Origin: Methylaequor sp002691245
GTDB taxonomy: Bacteria > Pseudomonadota > Alphaproteobacteria > Methylaequorales > Methylaequoraceae
DNA length: 28,839 nucleotides
Assembly (NCBI GenBank): GCA_002691245.1
Contig: NZHH01000059.1
Location: 1-28,839, forward strand
Direction of reading: 5' to 3'
The translations under genes were made by a program, and so were the position numbers. Below the pieces are notes generated by a model. It ran no database searches. It was not told the DNA's origin and saw nothing but the letters and a program-made list of their open reading frames with translations. Shown here in pieces: positions 1 to 8,475 of the stretch (positions are counted from its first letter, which is position 1; each line of letters begins with the position of its first letter).

Positions 1-824
1 ATAATAAATTTAGATTCCATGAGTTGTAATAAAAATTCAGAATAACTTAGTGGATTAACTAAATTTAAGTTATTTATCTTTTTTAGTCTTTTTAATAATT
101 TAAACTTAATTATGTTTTTTTTTGTTCTTGGATGAATAGGAAAAAGTATCCTGTATTTCTTAGTCCATTTCTCTAAATTTTTTAATATACTTTCAAATTT
201 TGATTTTTCATCTACATTTTCTGGTCTGTGGAGTGTGATTAATCCGTCAATATTTGAAAAATTTGGTTTAACATTATTTTTTTTAAAAAAAGAAACCAAA
301 CTATCAATCATAATATTACCAACAAAAAATACATTCTTTGTTATATTTTCTTTTTTTAGATTTAAGTTTTCATTTTTTGAAGGGGTGAATAGTATATCTG
401 ATATTGAATCGGTCAAACGCCTATTTACTTCTTCAGGAAGATTATCATCATAACAACGAAGTCCAGCTTCAACATGTGCAACTTTGATTCCATTTTTTTT
501 TGCCGCTAATGCAGCGGCAATTGTTGAGTTCACATCACCAAATACAACTACTAAATCAGGCTTCCCTCTTAGTAAAATTCTCTCATACTTAATCATAACC
601 TCTGATATTTGATAAATATGCGATCCAGAACCAATTCCAAGATTTAAGTCAGGTTTTCTTAAATTTAAATCTTTTATAATATTTTCTGATAAAGCTTTAT
701 CATAATGTTGTCCTGTATTTATGAAAAGAGAGTTAAATGATTTTTCTTTATCAAAGATCTTAATTAAAGGTGCGATTTTTATGAAATTTGGCCTTGCACC
801 TCCTATGAAATGAATAGTTTTCAT
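1..824 (-). CDS. wecB: UDP-N-acetylglucosamine 2-epimerase, non-hydrolysing (WecB-type), 3' end cut by window edge
   Basis: This gene starts with ATG at 824-822 and runs off the left edge, so about 274 codons of a usual 360-380 are present. It interconverts UDP-GlcNAc and UDP-ManNAc in the cytoplasm. The translation shows the family signatures in order: GGARPNFIK near residue 8, NTGQHYD near 36, GDVNSTIAAALAA near 95, HVEAGLR near 116, PEEVNRRLTD near 130 and HRPENVD near 190. The lack of a hydrolysing-type GDRIE motif separates it from the NeuC-like enzyme at 10399. Its start codon shares one base with the stop of the upstream glycosyltransferase (TAATG), which suggests translational coupling. 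The product should feed ManNAc-containing glycans, either directly or after further oxidation. The missing C-terminus lies outside the window and is not evidence of a broken gene. Confidence 0.93.
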   Translation of the reverse strand, partial: MKTIHFIGGARPNFIKIAPLIKIFDKEKSFNSLFINTGQHYDKALSENIIKDLNLRKPDLNLGIGSGSHIYQISEVMIKYERILLRGKPDLVVVFGDVNSTIAAALAAKKNGIKVAHVEAGLRCYDDNLPEEVNRRLTDSISDILFTPSKNENLNLKKENITKNVFFVGNIMIDSLVSFFKKNNVKPNFSNIDGLITLHRPENVDEKSKFESILKNLEKWTKKYRILFPIHPRTKKNIIKFKLLKRLKKINNLNLVNPLSYSEFLLQLMESKFI

Positions 825-2050
825 TAACTTTTTCTTAAAACTTTTTTGTATATTTGAATGTATTTTTTTATTTCAACTTCTGAAGAAAATTTAGCCTTAA
901 TAGTTTTCATAGTATTAGAACTTAATTTTTTTAATAGTGAATGATTTTTTTTTAAATGTCTTATGTTTTCTTCCATCTTTTCAATATTCTCTTTTTCAAC
1001 TAATATGCCATTATCATTGCTTATAATTTCTTTAACTCCTCCACTTTCAAATGCAATAACAGGTGTACCACACGCCATAGACTCAAGAATAACATTTGGA
1101 AAATTTTCATTTATCGAGGTTAATATTTTACAATCAGATGCACAAAAAATTAGTCTTTTATTTCTCACATTTTCAGTAAAATCAAATGTATGAATATTTT
1201 TATACCCTAACTTTTTCCACTTAAAACTGTCATTTCCCACAATTAGAAATTGTATATTCTTCTCATTCTTAAATTTATTCAATAACCTCTCTAATAAATG
1301 AGTTCCTTTTCTGTAATTATTAAAAGCCATATGTGCTATAAAGAGCACCGTGAAGATGTTGGGTATATTAAGAGATTTCTTTGCTAAAGTTTTATCTTCA
1401 AAAAAAAATGAATTGATGTCAATTCCATTTGGTATTTTATAAATTTTTTTATTTTTAAAAAATAAACTATTTTTTACCTCATTATACATTTTATGCGTTG
1501 GAACAATTAAAGTAATATCAATATTACTAAAAATTCTTTTTTTTTTTTTCCATAACCTTTTCGTTTGATCTAATCCAATCGATGGATATGTTGAAAGATC
1601 TGGGCACTCTTTACAAATTTTTTTCCATTTATTACAATCTCCAGGATATGCACAATGACCAGTCAACGGCCAGTAATCTGAAAATCTAAGGATTATTGGG
1701 GCAATCTTTGATAATTTTTTGATAGTCCCAAAAGAAAAAAAACCTCCGTGTAAATTATAAAACTGAAATATATTTGTTTTCTTTAATTCTTTATTCAAAA
1801 AAAGATTTGAAGGAATAAAATCATACTGGAATCCAAATTTATTTGATAAAATATTATAGTAATTATCAACATATCTGAGTAATCTATATTTTGTAAGATA
1901 ATTAACAGAATTGTCTTTTTGTGATTTGATTCCTGTAAATATTTTCGAATATATTTTATTTTCTATAAGTTTTCGATGAATTCTATTCGCAGAAACAGCT
2001 GATCCTCCAGAAGAATCTGCGGTTGATATATGAGAAATATAAAAACTCAT
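824..2050 (-). CDS. Glycosyltransferase family 4 (WcaC-like)
   Basis: This 408-residue protein is a GT-B fold glycosyltransferase. The N-terminus has ADSSGGSAV near residues 11-19, a glycine-rich acceptor-side loop typical of GT4 enzymes. The C-terminal domain carries CKILTSINENFPNVILES followed by MACGTPVIAF, the family's nucleotide-sugar binding EX7E-like region. A Cys/His cluster around residues 132-149 (H132, C133, C139, C146, C149) lies in the context TGHCAYPGDC and CKECP. As I recall, this motif occurs in WcaC-like colanic-acid transferases and may bind a metal. A 13-base poly-A tract at 1537-1549 encodes a lysine run without disturbing the frame. The gene overlaps the downstream wecB-like gene by one base. 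It probably adds one sugar to a lipid-linked surface repeat unit. Donor and acceptor cannot be read from the sequence. Confidence 0.85.
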   Translation of the reverse strand: MSFYISHISTADSSGGSAVSANRIHRKLIENKIYSKIFTGIKSQKDNSVNYLTKYRLLRYVDNYYNILSNKFGFQYDFIPSNLFLNKELKKTNIFQFYNLHGGFFSFGTIKKLSKIAPIILRFSDYWPLTGHCAYPGDCNKWKKICKECPDLSTYPSIGLDQTKRLWKKKKRIFSNIDITLIVPTHKMYNEVKNSLFFKNKKIYKIPNGIDINSFFFEDKTLAKKSLNIPNIFTVLFIAHMAFNNYRKGTHLLERLLNKFKNEKNIQFLIVGNDSFKWKKLGYKNIHTFDFTENVRNKRLIFCASDCKILTSINENFPNVILESMACGTPVIAFESGGVKEIISNDNGILVEKENIEKMEENIRHLKKNHSLLKKLSSNTMKTIKAKFSSEVEIKKYIQIYKKVLRKS

Positions 2051-2060
2051 TTTTTTAAAT

Positions 2061-3149
2061 TTATAATCTCTTAATTTTATTGATTACAGAAACGAATATG
2101 ATGTTTATTAACTTAAAAAATTTTAACGGTCTAAACAAAATTGTTTTAAATAGATTAACAAAATGGAAATACCTTAATAAAAAAAACTGTATTTCTAAAA
2201 AAGGTTTATCAGTTAACGAGATATTAAAAATTGCGTTACCTATAGCTTTTTCAATATACATTTTATTTTTTGTAGTTTGATACAACCTTATATATGTTCT
2301 ATGGATATTCTGACGTTTTGGTTCACTCTCAATTAAATTTTCAATTTGATAAATTTCAGAATCAGATATAGCCAAATCAAAAAAATTATTTTTTGTTATA
2401 TCATTATATTCCGGCTTAAATTTTGCAATATTTTTACGAGAGTAGATAATCGAATTTGACTGAAAGGATCTTCTCCTTGGGAAATTATTATTTATCTGAC
2501 GAAAATCTTTTTCTTTTTCAAGTAAACCTAGACTTATATAATTTTTTTTTTTTAAAAATTTCAAAGTTTCTTCTGCCTCACCAGAATATTCCATTCGATC
2601 AATGAAAACTATATCTTGAAGAAAAATAATATCTTTAGTTTTTGGAAACAATTCTTTTAAATACCACTTGGCAAACCATTTTTCATGACAAGAATCAATT
2701 AAAACCATATCAGGGTTTTTATGTTCTTTGTGTGTCTTTAAAACATCTCCGATAATTATATCGTGATTTTTATAATCAAACCCATCAAGATTATTTCTTA
2801 TTAATTCCTCAGTTTTCTGTGAAAACTTATAAGGTTCAATCTCAAAAGAAAGAATCTTACCAAAATTATTTTTCCTGAAAGCGCTGGTAATATATAGTGA
2901 AGAATACCCACAGTCTGGAGAAATTTCATAAAATATTTCTGGTTTTCGGTCTCTAATTAAACAATATAAAATTTCACCTTCAAAGTCAGAAAAGGTTGCT
3001 CTAGATTTTTTATTAATTAATTCGTATCTCTTTCTAAGTTTATTTGTAAGTGACAACAATTCATTAGAATACTTTTTATAGATTTTTAAAATATAATCTT
3101 TCGATATTTTATTTTTTTTTTTTNANATAAAANANTTAATNTAATTCAT
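2061..3149 (-). CDS. Class I SAM-dependent methyltransferase, N-terminus unresolved
   Basis: The reading frame gives about 362 residues. The core resembles a Rossmann methyltransferase: motif I appears as YEISPDCGYSSLYIT, an acidic strand as LSFEIEP, and a later strand as PDMVLIDSCHEKW. It probably methylates a sugar or another small substrate, but the substrate is not evident. The C-terminal 120 or so residues are lysine-rich with no motif I recognise. The start is unreliable. Five unresolved bases lie between 3124 and 3141 beside a 12-base poly-T run, and codons 3 and 9 could be stops depending on the true bases. A better upstream start exists in another frame: ATG at 3222-3220 reads MFLILENFKILSKWLETNDE and on to NNEL, 6 bases after the GDP-fucose synthase stop. 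A one-base correction in the ambiguous stretch would join it to this frame. The gene may therefore span 2061-3222. Confidence 0.72.
   Translation of the reverse strand: MNXIXXFXXKKKNKISKDYILKIYKKYSNELLSLTNKLRKRYELINKKSRATFSDFEGEILYCLIRDRKPEIFYEISPDCGYSSLYITSAFRKNNFGKILSFEIEPYKFSQKTEELIRNNLDGFDYKNHDIIIGDVLKTHKEHKNPDMVLIDSCHEKWFAKWYLKELFPKTKDIIFLQDIVFIDRMEYSGEAEETLKFLKKKNYISLGLLEKEKDFRQINNNFPRRRSFQSNSIIYSRKNIAKFKPEYNDITKNNFFDLAISDSEIYQIENLIESEPKRQNIHRTYIRLYQTTKNKMYIEKAIGNAIFNISLTDKPFLEIQFFLLRYFHFVNLFKTILFRPLKFFKLINIIFVSVINKIKRL
3112..3141. other. Poly-T tract followed by unresolved bases (assembly uncertainty)
   Basis: Twelve T residues at 3112-3123 are followed by unresolved bases at 3124, 3126, 3133, 3135 and 3141. 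This falls at the 5' end of the methyltransferase gene and exactly where two open frames would need a one-base shift to join. Confidence 0.9.
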
Positions 3150-3228
3150 TGTTCATATAATCTTCATCATTAGTTTCCAACCATTTTGATAGTATTTTAA
3201 AATTTTCTAATATGAGAAACATAAAAAA

Positions 3229-4176
3229 TCATCTTTTTGAATTTTTATATTTTACAAACCAATCAAAGGTTTTTTGAAGGTTTTTATCCAAATTAAATTC
3301 TGGTTTCCAACCAAGTTTATTAATTTTTTCTGAATCAAGAATTTTTCTCATCACTCCATCAGGATAATTCTCATCAAATAATAAATTCCCTTTATAACCT
3401 ATAATTTTACTAATTTTTAATGCAATTTCTTTTATAGAATACTCCTCTCCCGAACCTATATTTATCGGATCTGGACTATCATATTTATCAGCTAAAAAAA
3501 TAAGTCCAGCAGCTAGATCATCAACATATAAAAACTCTCTTAAAGGTCTACCACTTCCCCAAATAGAACATTCATTTTCATTCTTTAACTTTGCCTCATA
3601 AATCTTCCTGATAAGAGCCGGAATAACATGACTATCATCGTTTGAAAAATTATCATTAGGACCGTAGAGATTACATGGTAATACAGATATGTAATTACAG
3701 TTGTATTGATTATTAAATGATCTACACATCTCAATGCCAGCAATTTTAGCAACGGCATAAGCTATATTTGTTCTTTCTAATTTTCCACTCATTAAATCAG
3801 ACTCTTTTAAAAGATTTTGACTTACTGGATAAATACATGAGGAGCCAAGAAAAACTAATTTATTAACACCATATTTATAGGAACAGTTTATAATATTACT
3901 TTGAATTAAAATATTATCTGAAATAAACTCAGCTGGTTTCACTTTGTTAGCTAATATGCCACCAACTTTTGCAGCAGCCAAAAAAATAAGATCAGGTTTG
4001 TTCTTTGAAAACCATTTGTCAACTTTAACTTGATCTCTTAAATCAAGTAATTTTTTTTCAACTTTTAAAATGGTAACTTTATTTTCCTCAAGTTTTCTTA
4101 CTATTGCAGATCCAACCATACCATTGTGTCCTGCAACCCATATTTTTTTATAATTATTTAAAATTTTATTACCCAT
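3229..4176 (-). CDS. fcl: GDP-L-fucose synthase (GDP-4-keto-6-deoxymannose epimerase/reductase)
   Basis: At 315 residues this is a full-length extended SDR of the Fcl/WcaG family. It makes GDP-L-fucose from GDP-4-keto-6-deoxy-D-mannose with NADPH. The dinucleotide-binding motif AGHNGMVG is at residues 15-22. LGSSCIYP at 110-117 holds the conserved Ser and Cys. The catalytic pair is Y140 and K144 (YAVAK), CNLYGPND is near 168-175, and H183 matches the catalytic histidine of E. coli Fcl. ATG at 4176 follows the longest intergenic gap here (82 bases). The partner gene for GDP-mannose 4,6-dehydratase (gmd) is not in this window, so it must lie elsewhere or the enzyme acts on a related GDP-hexose such as a 6-deoxy-heptose derivative, which its heptose-gene neighbours make plausible. 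Family assignment is firm and exact substrate less so. Confidence 0.92.
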   Translation of the reverse strand: MGNKILNNYKKIWVAGHNGMVGSAIVRKLEENKVTILKVEKKLLDLRDQVKVDKWFSKNKPDLIFLAAAKVGGILANKVKPAEFISDNILIQSNIINCSYKYGVNKLVFLGSSCIYPVSQNLLKESDLMSGKLERTNIAYAVAKIAGIEMCRSFNNQYNCNYISVLPCNLYGPNDNFSNDDSHVIPALIRKIYEAKLKNENECSIWGSGRPLREFLYVDDLAAGLIFLADKYDSPDPINIGSGEEYSIKEIALKISKIIGYKGNLLFDENYPDGVMRKILDSEKINKLGWKPEFNLDKNLQKTFDWFVKYKNSKR

Positions 4177-4258
4177 AGAAAAATCGTTTTTTTTGAATTT
4201 AATATTTATTGATATCTAACCTAATATATATACAAATTAAAAGGTATTTTTTCTTCTT

Positions 4259-6187
4259 CTAAACTTTACTCTTATTCCAATTCTCGTACCAAAGTTGGAA
4301 AACAAAGAAATTCCATATAAGGAATTGCCAATTTCTTTTCCCACTAGAGTGTTCATCCCAACGAATTTTATATTGGTTTAAATCAAATAAATTTTGATTC
4401 TTAAATTCACTAGAATTTATAAAATAATCTATCCTTTTATTTAAGCTTTTTGCAATTAAATTACTTAAAGGAATTCCAAAACCCATTTTAGGTCTATCAA
4501 AAAGTTGTTTTGGTAAATAATTTTTTAAAATTTTTTTTAGAATAATTTTTCCTTCATTTTTTTTTATTTTTTGTTCAAAGGGTAAATTCCAAGCATTTTC
4601 AACCAGTTTATGATCAAGAAAAGGAACTCTTACTTCTAATGAACAATACATTGAAGCTCTATCCACTTTTGTAAGTAAATCATCTGGTAAATAAGAGAGT
4701 GTATCTATAAATTGCATTCTAGAAATTATGTTAGGGAATAAACTTTCTAATTCCTTATCAAATAAAGAAAATTGTTTTTCCTTATTTGAATTAACTAAAT
4801 CTCTGGGTTCATTAATATTACTAACAATTCGTTTATGAAAAACAGTTTCATCGATATTATCAATTAAATTTGATAGTTTATATAATTTATCTCCAAATTG
4901 CTTTCCTCCAAATTTTGAAGGCAAAAAATTACCAACTACTTTCCAAAAAGCTAAAGGCATTAAATGAATTATTTTTGAAAGTAAAATTTTAAAAATTTCT
5001 GGTTGATCAAAAATCCATTTTTTATATTTTTCTGCTAAAAAATATCTATAGTATCCACCAAAGAGTTCATCGCCCCCATCTCCTGAAAGTGCAACCTTTA
5101 CTTTTTTTTTTGTTATCTGAGACAGTAGAAGCGTCGGTAATTGAGAGGAATCTGCAAATGGTTCATCATAAACTTCTCCCATTTTTTCGATCAAATTATT
5201 CAAGTCAGAAAATTCAAAATATTCCTCATTATGAGAAGTGCCAATAAATTTAGCAATTTCTTTTGCATATTTAGCTTCATTGAATGCTGAGTCTTTAAAT
5301 CCAATTGTAAAAGTATTGATTTTTTTATTTGATTGACTTTGTGCTATACAGGCAATCAACGAGCTATCTATTCCCCCAGACAAAAAAATACCTAATGGAA
5401 CATCAGAGCGCATTTGGTAGCTGATAGAGCGTTCTAAATCATCTTTGATAGTATTGAAGTCACTACTTGTACTTTTCTTAATTGTTGCTACTTTTTTTAA
5501 TGACCAAAATGATGTTTTTTTTATTTGTTTAGTATTATCTACCTCAATAAAATTTCCAGGAAGAATCTTAAAAATTTTTTTAAATATAGAATGAGGAGCG
5601 GGTATATAATTTAACCTGACATAACTAGATAATGATTCTTTATCAATTTCAAAATTTATCCACGGTAGAGCTTTAAAAGCTCTTATTTCAGAAGCAAATG
5701 CAAAATAATTTCCATTATAGTACCAATATAAAGGCTTAATTCCTATTCTATCTCTTACTAAAAAAAGTTTTTTTTCATTTTTATCCCAAATAGCGAATGC
5801 AAACATACCGTTAATTTCTTTGATAGTTTTTTCTAATCCAAGCTTACTAACCGACTCTAAGATTACTTCAGTATCTGAGGTTGTTTTGAATCTTACATCT
5901 AAATCTTCAAGTTTTTTTCTTATCTCTAAGTAATTATAAACCTCCCCATTATATACTAATACATATCTCCTATTCGAAGATATCATTGGTTGATTACTTT
6001 TGACGGATAAATCAATTATAGAAAGTCTCCTATGTGATAATGAAATACCATTATTTTCATCTGACCAAACTCCAAAAGAATCTGGTCCTCTTTTGTGCAA
6101 AGATTGACTCATTTTTAATCCAAATTTTTCTAAATCTTGCTTACTTAAATTTTTTGAAAAGTTTATAAATCCAGAAATTCCACACAT
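4259..6187 (-). CDS. asnB: Asparagine synthetase-type glutamine-hydrolysing amidotransferase
   Basis: I place the start at ATG 6187-6185 because it gives MCGISGF, leaving the nucleophilic Cys at position 2, as class II glutamine amidotransferases require after Met removal. The longer open frame to 6235 would bury it and overlap the upstream gene. The resulting 642-residue protein has RLSIIDL (54-60), YNGEVYNY (79-86) and SDTEVIL (104-110) in the glutaminase domain. The ATP pyrophosphatase loop SGGIDSS is at 270-276, and later come DDLLTKVDRASM and SLEVRVPFLDH. It would transfer ammonia from glutamine to an adenylylated carboxylate. In polysaccharide loci such AsnB paralogues often amidate uronic acids or similar sugar carboxylates, so that is my preferred role. 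Housekeeping asparagine synthesis cannot be excluded. It starts 11 bases after the upstream stop. Confidence 0.93.
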   Translation of the reverse strand: MCGISGFINFSKNLSKQDLEKFGLKMSQSLHKRGPDSFGVWSDENNGISLSHRRLSIIDLSVKSNQPMISSNRRYVLVYNGEVYNYLEIRKKLEDLDVRFKTTSDTEVILESVSKLGLEKTIKEINGMFAFAIWDKNEKKLFLVRDRIGIKPLYWYYNGNYFAFASEIRAFKALPWINFEIDKESLSSYVRLNYIPAPHSIFKKIFKILPGNFIEVDNTKQIKKTSFWSLKKVATIKKSTSSDFNTIKDDLERSISYQMRSDVPLGIFLSGGIDSSLIACIAQSQSNKKINTFTIGFKDSAFNEAKYAKEIAKFIGTSHNEEYFEFSDLNNLIEKMGEVYDEPFADSSQLPTLLLSQITKKKVKVALSGDGGDELFGGYYRYFLAEKYKKWIFDQPEIFKILLSKIIHLMPLAFWKVVGNFLPSKFGGKQFGDKLYKLSNLIDNIDETVFHKRIVSNINEPRDLVNSNKEKQFSLFDKELESLFPNIISRMQFIDTLSYLPDDLLTKVDRASMYCSLEVRVPFLDHKLVENAWNLPFEQKIKKNEGKIILKKILKNYLPKQLFDRPKMGFGIPLSNLIAKSLNKRIDYFINSSEFKNQNLFDLNQYKIRWDEHSSGKRNWQFLIWNFFVFQLWYENWNKSKV

Positions 6188-6198
6188 AAGATTATAAA

Positions 6199-7782
6199 TT
6201 AATTTAGAAGGTCTAGCTTGTTTGATTCTAACCAATCAGCTATTAAATGTATATCATCACCTTCATAATCATGATTAATATTAACTTTTAAATCTGCAGA
6301 TTTATTTTTTAAGAATTTAAAGTTTATTACATTTGTTTGAATTTGCTTAGTAAACAAAGAAACATATGCAAAAGCTAATGCATTGAGTTGAGATTTACTT
6401 AACTTAGGAAGTTTATCAATACTTTTTAATTTACTTAAGTAAATATTCTTACTAGTTGAATTATGTGTAAATCCATAATCTTCGTATCTTCCTGTTCCAG
6501 CAGTTATAACCGGAATATCTAAGCATGCAGCCTCGATTCCTATAGTTCCTCTTACAGTTATGCAGTAATCTATGAATTTTAAAATAGAAAAGGTTGAGAT
6601 TGTAGAGTCCGATGGAATTATTTTGATATTATCTGGTAAATTTTTGAAATGATTCTGTAGCACCTTTTCCTCTGCAAAAACTTTACTATTATCTCTGAAA
6701 TTTTTTACAACATTCGCAGGATGACATTTTATAATCCAGTTAATATCTTTTTTTTTATACATCATTTTAACTGATTCAACTAACCAATCTTGATAACTAT
6801 TAAATAAATCTTTACCCCAAAAAAATGTAGCATCCCATAATATATGGTTAAAAAAACATGCGATTTTTTTTCGGGGATCTAAATTAAGAGATTTAAGAAA
6901 CTTTCTTTTTGAAATTTCTTTTTTTTCTCTAGTTGTTCCTACATCTGAAAACCATAATTCATTTCTGTAGCACTCAGTTAATTCTTGAAAAACTTTTTTT
7001 TTTAAAGTTGTATAATTTAATTGTGATTTAATTTGATAAAATTTCTTTTTTGTTATAGAAAATGGATGAACCGTCATATTGCGCTTATTATACCTTTTAA
7101 AGTTTAACAGATTAGGTTTATGTCCAGCATGAAATTCAATTACATCAATTTTGTTATTTACAGCATACTCAAAAAAAAGACCTTCTGGAATATATCCTCT
7201 ATCCTCAAAAATAAAATAATTTGGTTTTTTTGATAAAATCAAAAAATGTAAGTTGTCAATTATATAAATACTTTTAGAAATAATTTCTTTCAGTATTTTG
7301 GAGTCGTATTTTTTTAAATTGATTAAACCTTTCTTTTCTTTTCTTAAAAGAGTTGAGAGAATGATCTTCTTAAGGTTAATCTTTTTATATTTTAAATTGC
7401 CTTTTAATAATCTTCTAAAAAAAGGAATGGTTTTTTTATTTATAAATCTAAAAAAAATATTTTCATAAAAGATAAAACTATTGGCTCCAATTTTTTTATA
7501 TAAAATTAAATTCCACAAACAAATTTCAGGTAACACTATCGTAACATTAAATCCATTAAGTCTGGCAGCATAAATTGAAGGAATCTGAAAAAGTATTTGA
7601 TTAAATTCGACCCTGCCAAATATAAATAGTTTTTTTTTAATATTTTTTTTTGGCGGTGGATTTGTTATTTTTAGATTGAAGATTTTTTTAAAAATTTTTA
7701 TATTTTTTTTTAAATCAGGTAAATATAAAAAATTTTTTAATAAAAAAATAATATTAGATACTAGGTATAAAAAGTTTTTCAT
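6199..7782 (-). CDS. Capsule-polysaccharide-synthesis-like protein, possible GT-B transferase
   Basis: This 527-residue protein begins at ATG 7782 and is not confidently assignable. The N-terminal 60 residues are hydrophobic and basic but contain no clear signal peptide. The middle has a Rossmann-like stretch (LFIFGRVEFNQ, with VTIVLPEICLW). The C-terminal half carries WIIKCHPANVV, then ITVRGTIGIEAACLDIPVI and AGTGRYEDYGFT. That arrangement, a histidine-bearing strand then a GT-B donor-site loop with Gly-Ile-Glu and an aromatic tail, recalls the KpsS/KpsC-type capsule synthesis family (Capsule_synth) and related TDP/CMP-sugar transferases. Its position immediately after the cytidylyltransferase gene makes a CMP-nonulosonate-using transferase attractive, but that is inference. 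It is followed after 11 bases by the AsnB-type gene. Confidence 0.6.
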   Translation of the reverse strand: MKNFLYLVSNIIFLLKNFLYLPDLKKNIKIFKKIFNLKITNPPPKKNIKKKLFIFGRVEFNQILFQIPSIYAARLNGFNVTIVLPEICLWNLILYKKIGANSFIFYENIFFRFINKKTIPFFRRLLKGNLKYKKINLKKIILSTLLRKEKKGLINLKKYDSKILKEIISKSIYIIDNLHFLILSKKPNYFIFEDRGYIPEGLFFEYAVNNKIDVIEFHAGHKPNLLNFKRYNKRNMTVHPFSITKKKFYQIKSQLNYTTLKKKVFQELTECYRNELWFSDVGTTREKKEISKRKFLKSLNLDPRKKIACFFNHILWDATFFWGKDLFNSYQDWLVESVKMMYKKKDINWIIKCHPANVVKNFRDNSKVFAEEKVLQNHFKNLPDNIKIIPSDSTISTFSILKFIDYCITVRGTIGIEAACLDIPVITAGTGRYEDYGFTHNSTSKNIYLSKLKSIDKLPKLSKSQLNALAFAYVSLFTKQIQTNVINFKFLKNKSADLKVNINHDYEGDDIHLIADWLESNKLDLLN

Positions 7783-7791
7783 TCCTAAATT

Positions 7792-8475
7792 TTAAGTTAT
7801 AAGAAGATTAGCTAGTTTAAGATCCACTTCATCATTAATATCTAAAGATTCTTTTGAATCCACAATTAAAAAACCTGTTCTTTTGGATATCATTTTCTTT
7901 TTTTTCTTAAGAAAGTTGACGTTTGTAATATATGAAACCCCAGTTTCACAAAAATATGATTTTCTTTCTTGTCTTCTTCTTGACTTTTGATTTACAAGCG
8001 GAATGAATTTGTCATTAATTAATTTACCTATTAGTTCTTGATTTTGTTTTATACATATCAAAGAATCTAATTTTTTGTTTACTGCTTTTTTAATAGATTT
8101 GACTACAGTTTCTTTTTTTCTGAGTGGCGATGTAGGCTCCAATGTAACAATATAATCAAAATATAATTCTTTTCTTTCTAAATAGTCAATAGTATGAATT
8201 AAAACAGCATCTGTTTTAGCAGTTGAAGAAGATATTATTTTTGGCCTATCTATAAAATCAATTTTATGTTTTTCTGTAATGTTTTTTATTTTTTTGCAAT
8301 CAGATGAAACCACAACCTTATCAAAAAAATTTATTGAGTCAGCAAGTTCTAAGGTCCATCCGATAAGAGGTTTATTCTTCACTAATCTTATATTTTTTTC
8401 CTTTATTCCTGTTGAACCTTTTCTAGCAGGAATAATTGCGAGAATTTTTTTTTTTTTGTACAAAAATACTACCAA
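7792..8475 (-). CDS. neuA: CMP-nonulosonate (acylneuraminate) cytidylyltransferase
   Basis: This 227-residue protein activates a nonulosonic acid with CTP to give the CMP-sugar. It has the family's nucleotide-binding motif IPARKGSTGIKEKNIR (residues 15-30), VVSSDC near 55-60, RPKIISSSTAKTDA near 77-90 and LEPTSPLR at 112-119. A C-terminal LDINDEVDLKLAN matches the usual Asp-rich end of the family. The start is odd: no ATG is in frame, so translation would begin at TTG 8475-8473, 7 bases inside the upstream gene, or at TTG 8463. A poly-A run of 13 lies directly after it at 8445-8457. A one-base change in that run would put ATG 8479 in frame. It sits in one run with neuB and neuC. Which nonulosonate (neuraminic, legionaminic or other) cannot be decided from motifs. 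Confidence 0.9.
   Translation of the reverse strand: MVVFLYKKKKILAIIPARKGSTGIKEKNIRLVKNKPLIGWTLELADSINFFDKVVVSSDCKKIKNITEKHKIDFIDRPKIISSSTAKTDAVLIHTIDYLERKELYFDYIVTLEPTSPLRKKETVVKSIKKAVNKKLDSLICIKQNQELIGKLINDKFIPLVNQKSRRRQERKSYFCETGVSYITNVNFLKKKKKMISKRTGFLIVDSKESLDINDEVDLKLANLLIT
8445..8457. repeat. 13-base homopolymer (T on +, A on coding strand) at start of the cytidylyltransferase gene
   Basis: Thirteen consecutive A residues on the coding strand encode the lysine run just before ILAIIPAR. Any slippage here changes which upstream start codon is in frame: TTG 8475 or 8463 at the present length, ATG 8479 after a one-base shift. Confidence 0.9.

Noticed and set aside
235..453. Plus-strand open frame of 72 codons
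   Set aside because: It lies wholly inside the minus-strand wecB-like gene, which has clear family motifs; the plus frame has no recognisable protein.
1537..1549. 13-base poly-A tract in the GT4 gene as a phase-variation site
   Set aside because: The frame is intact across it and both sides match the glycosyltransferase fold, so there is no sign of switching beyond base composition.
4177..4258. Possible promoter or terminator in the 82-base gap upstream of the fucose synthase gene
   Set aside because: The gap is AT-rich with TATA-like strings, but everything in this window is. I found no paired -35/-10 spacing or GC-rich hairpin that stands out.
6188..6235. Upstream extension of the AsnB-type gene to position 6235
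   Set aside because: It would move the conserved catalytic Cys away from position 2 and overlap the preceding gene by 37 bases.
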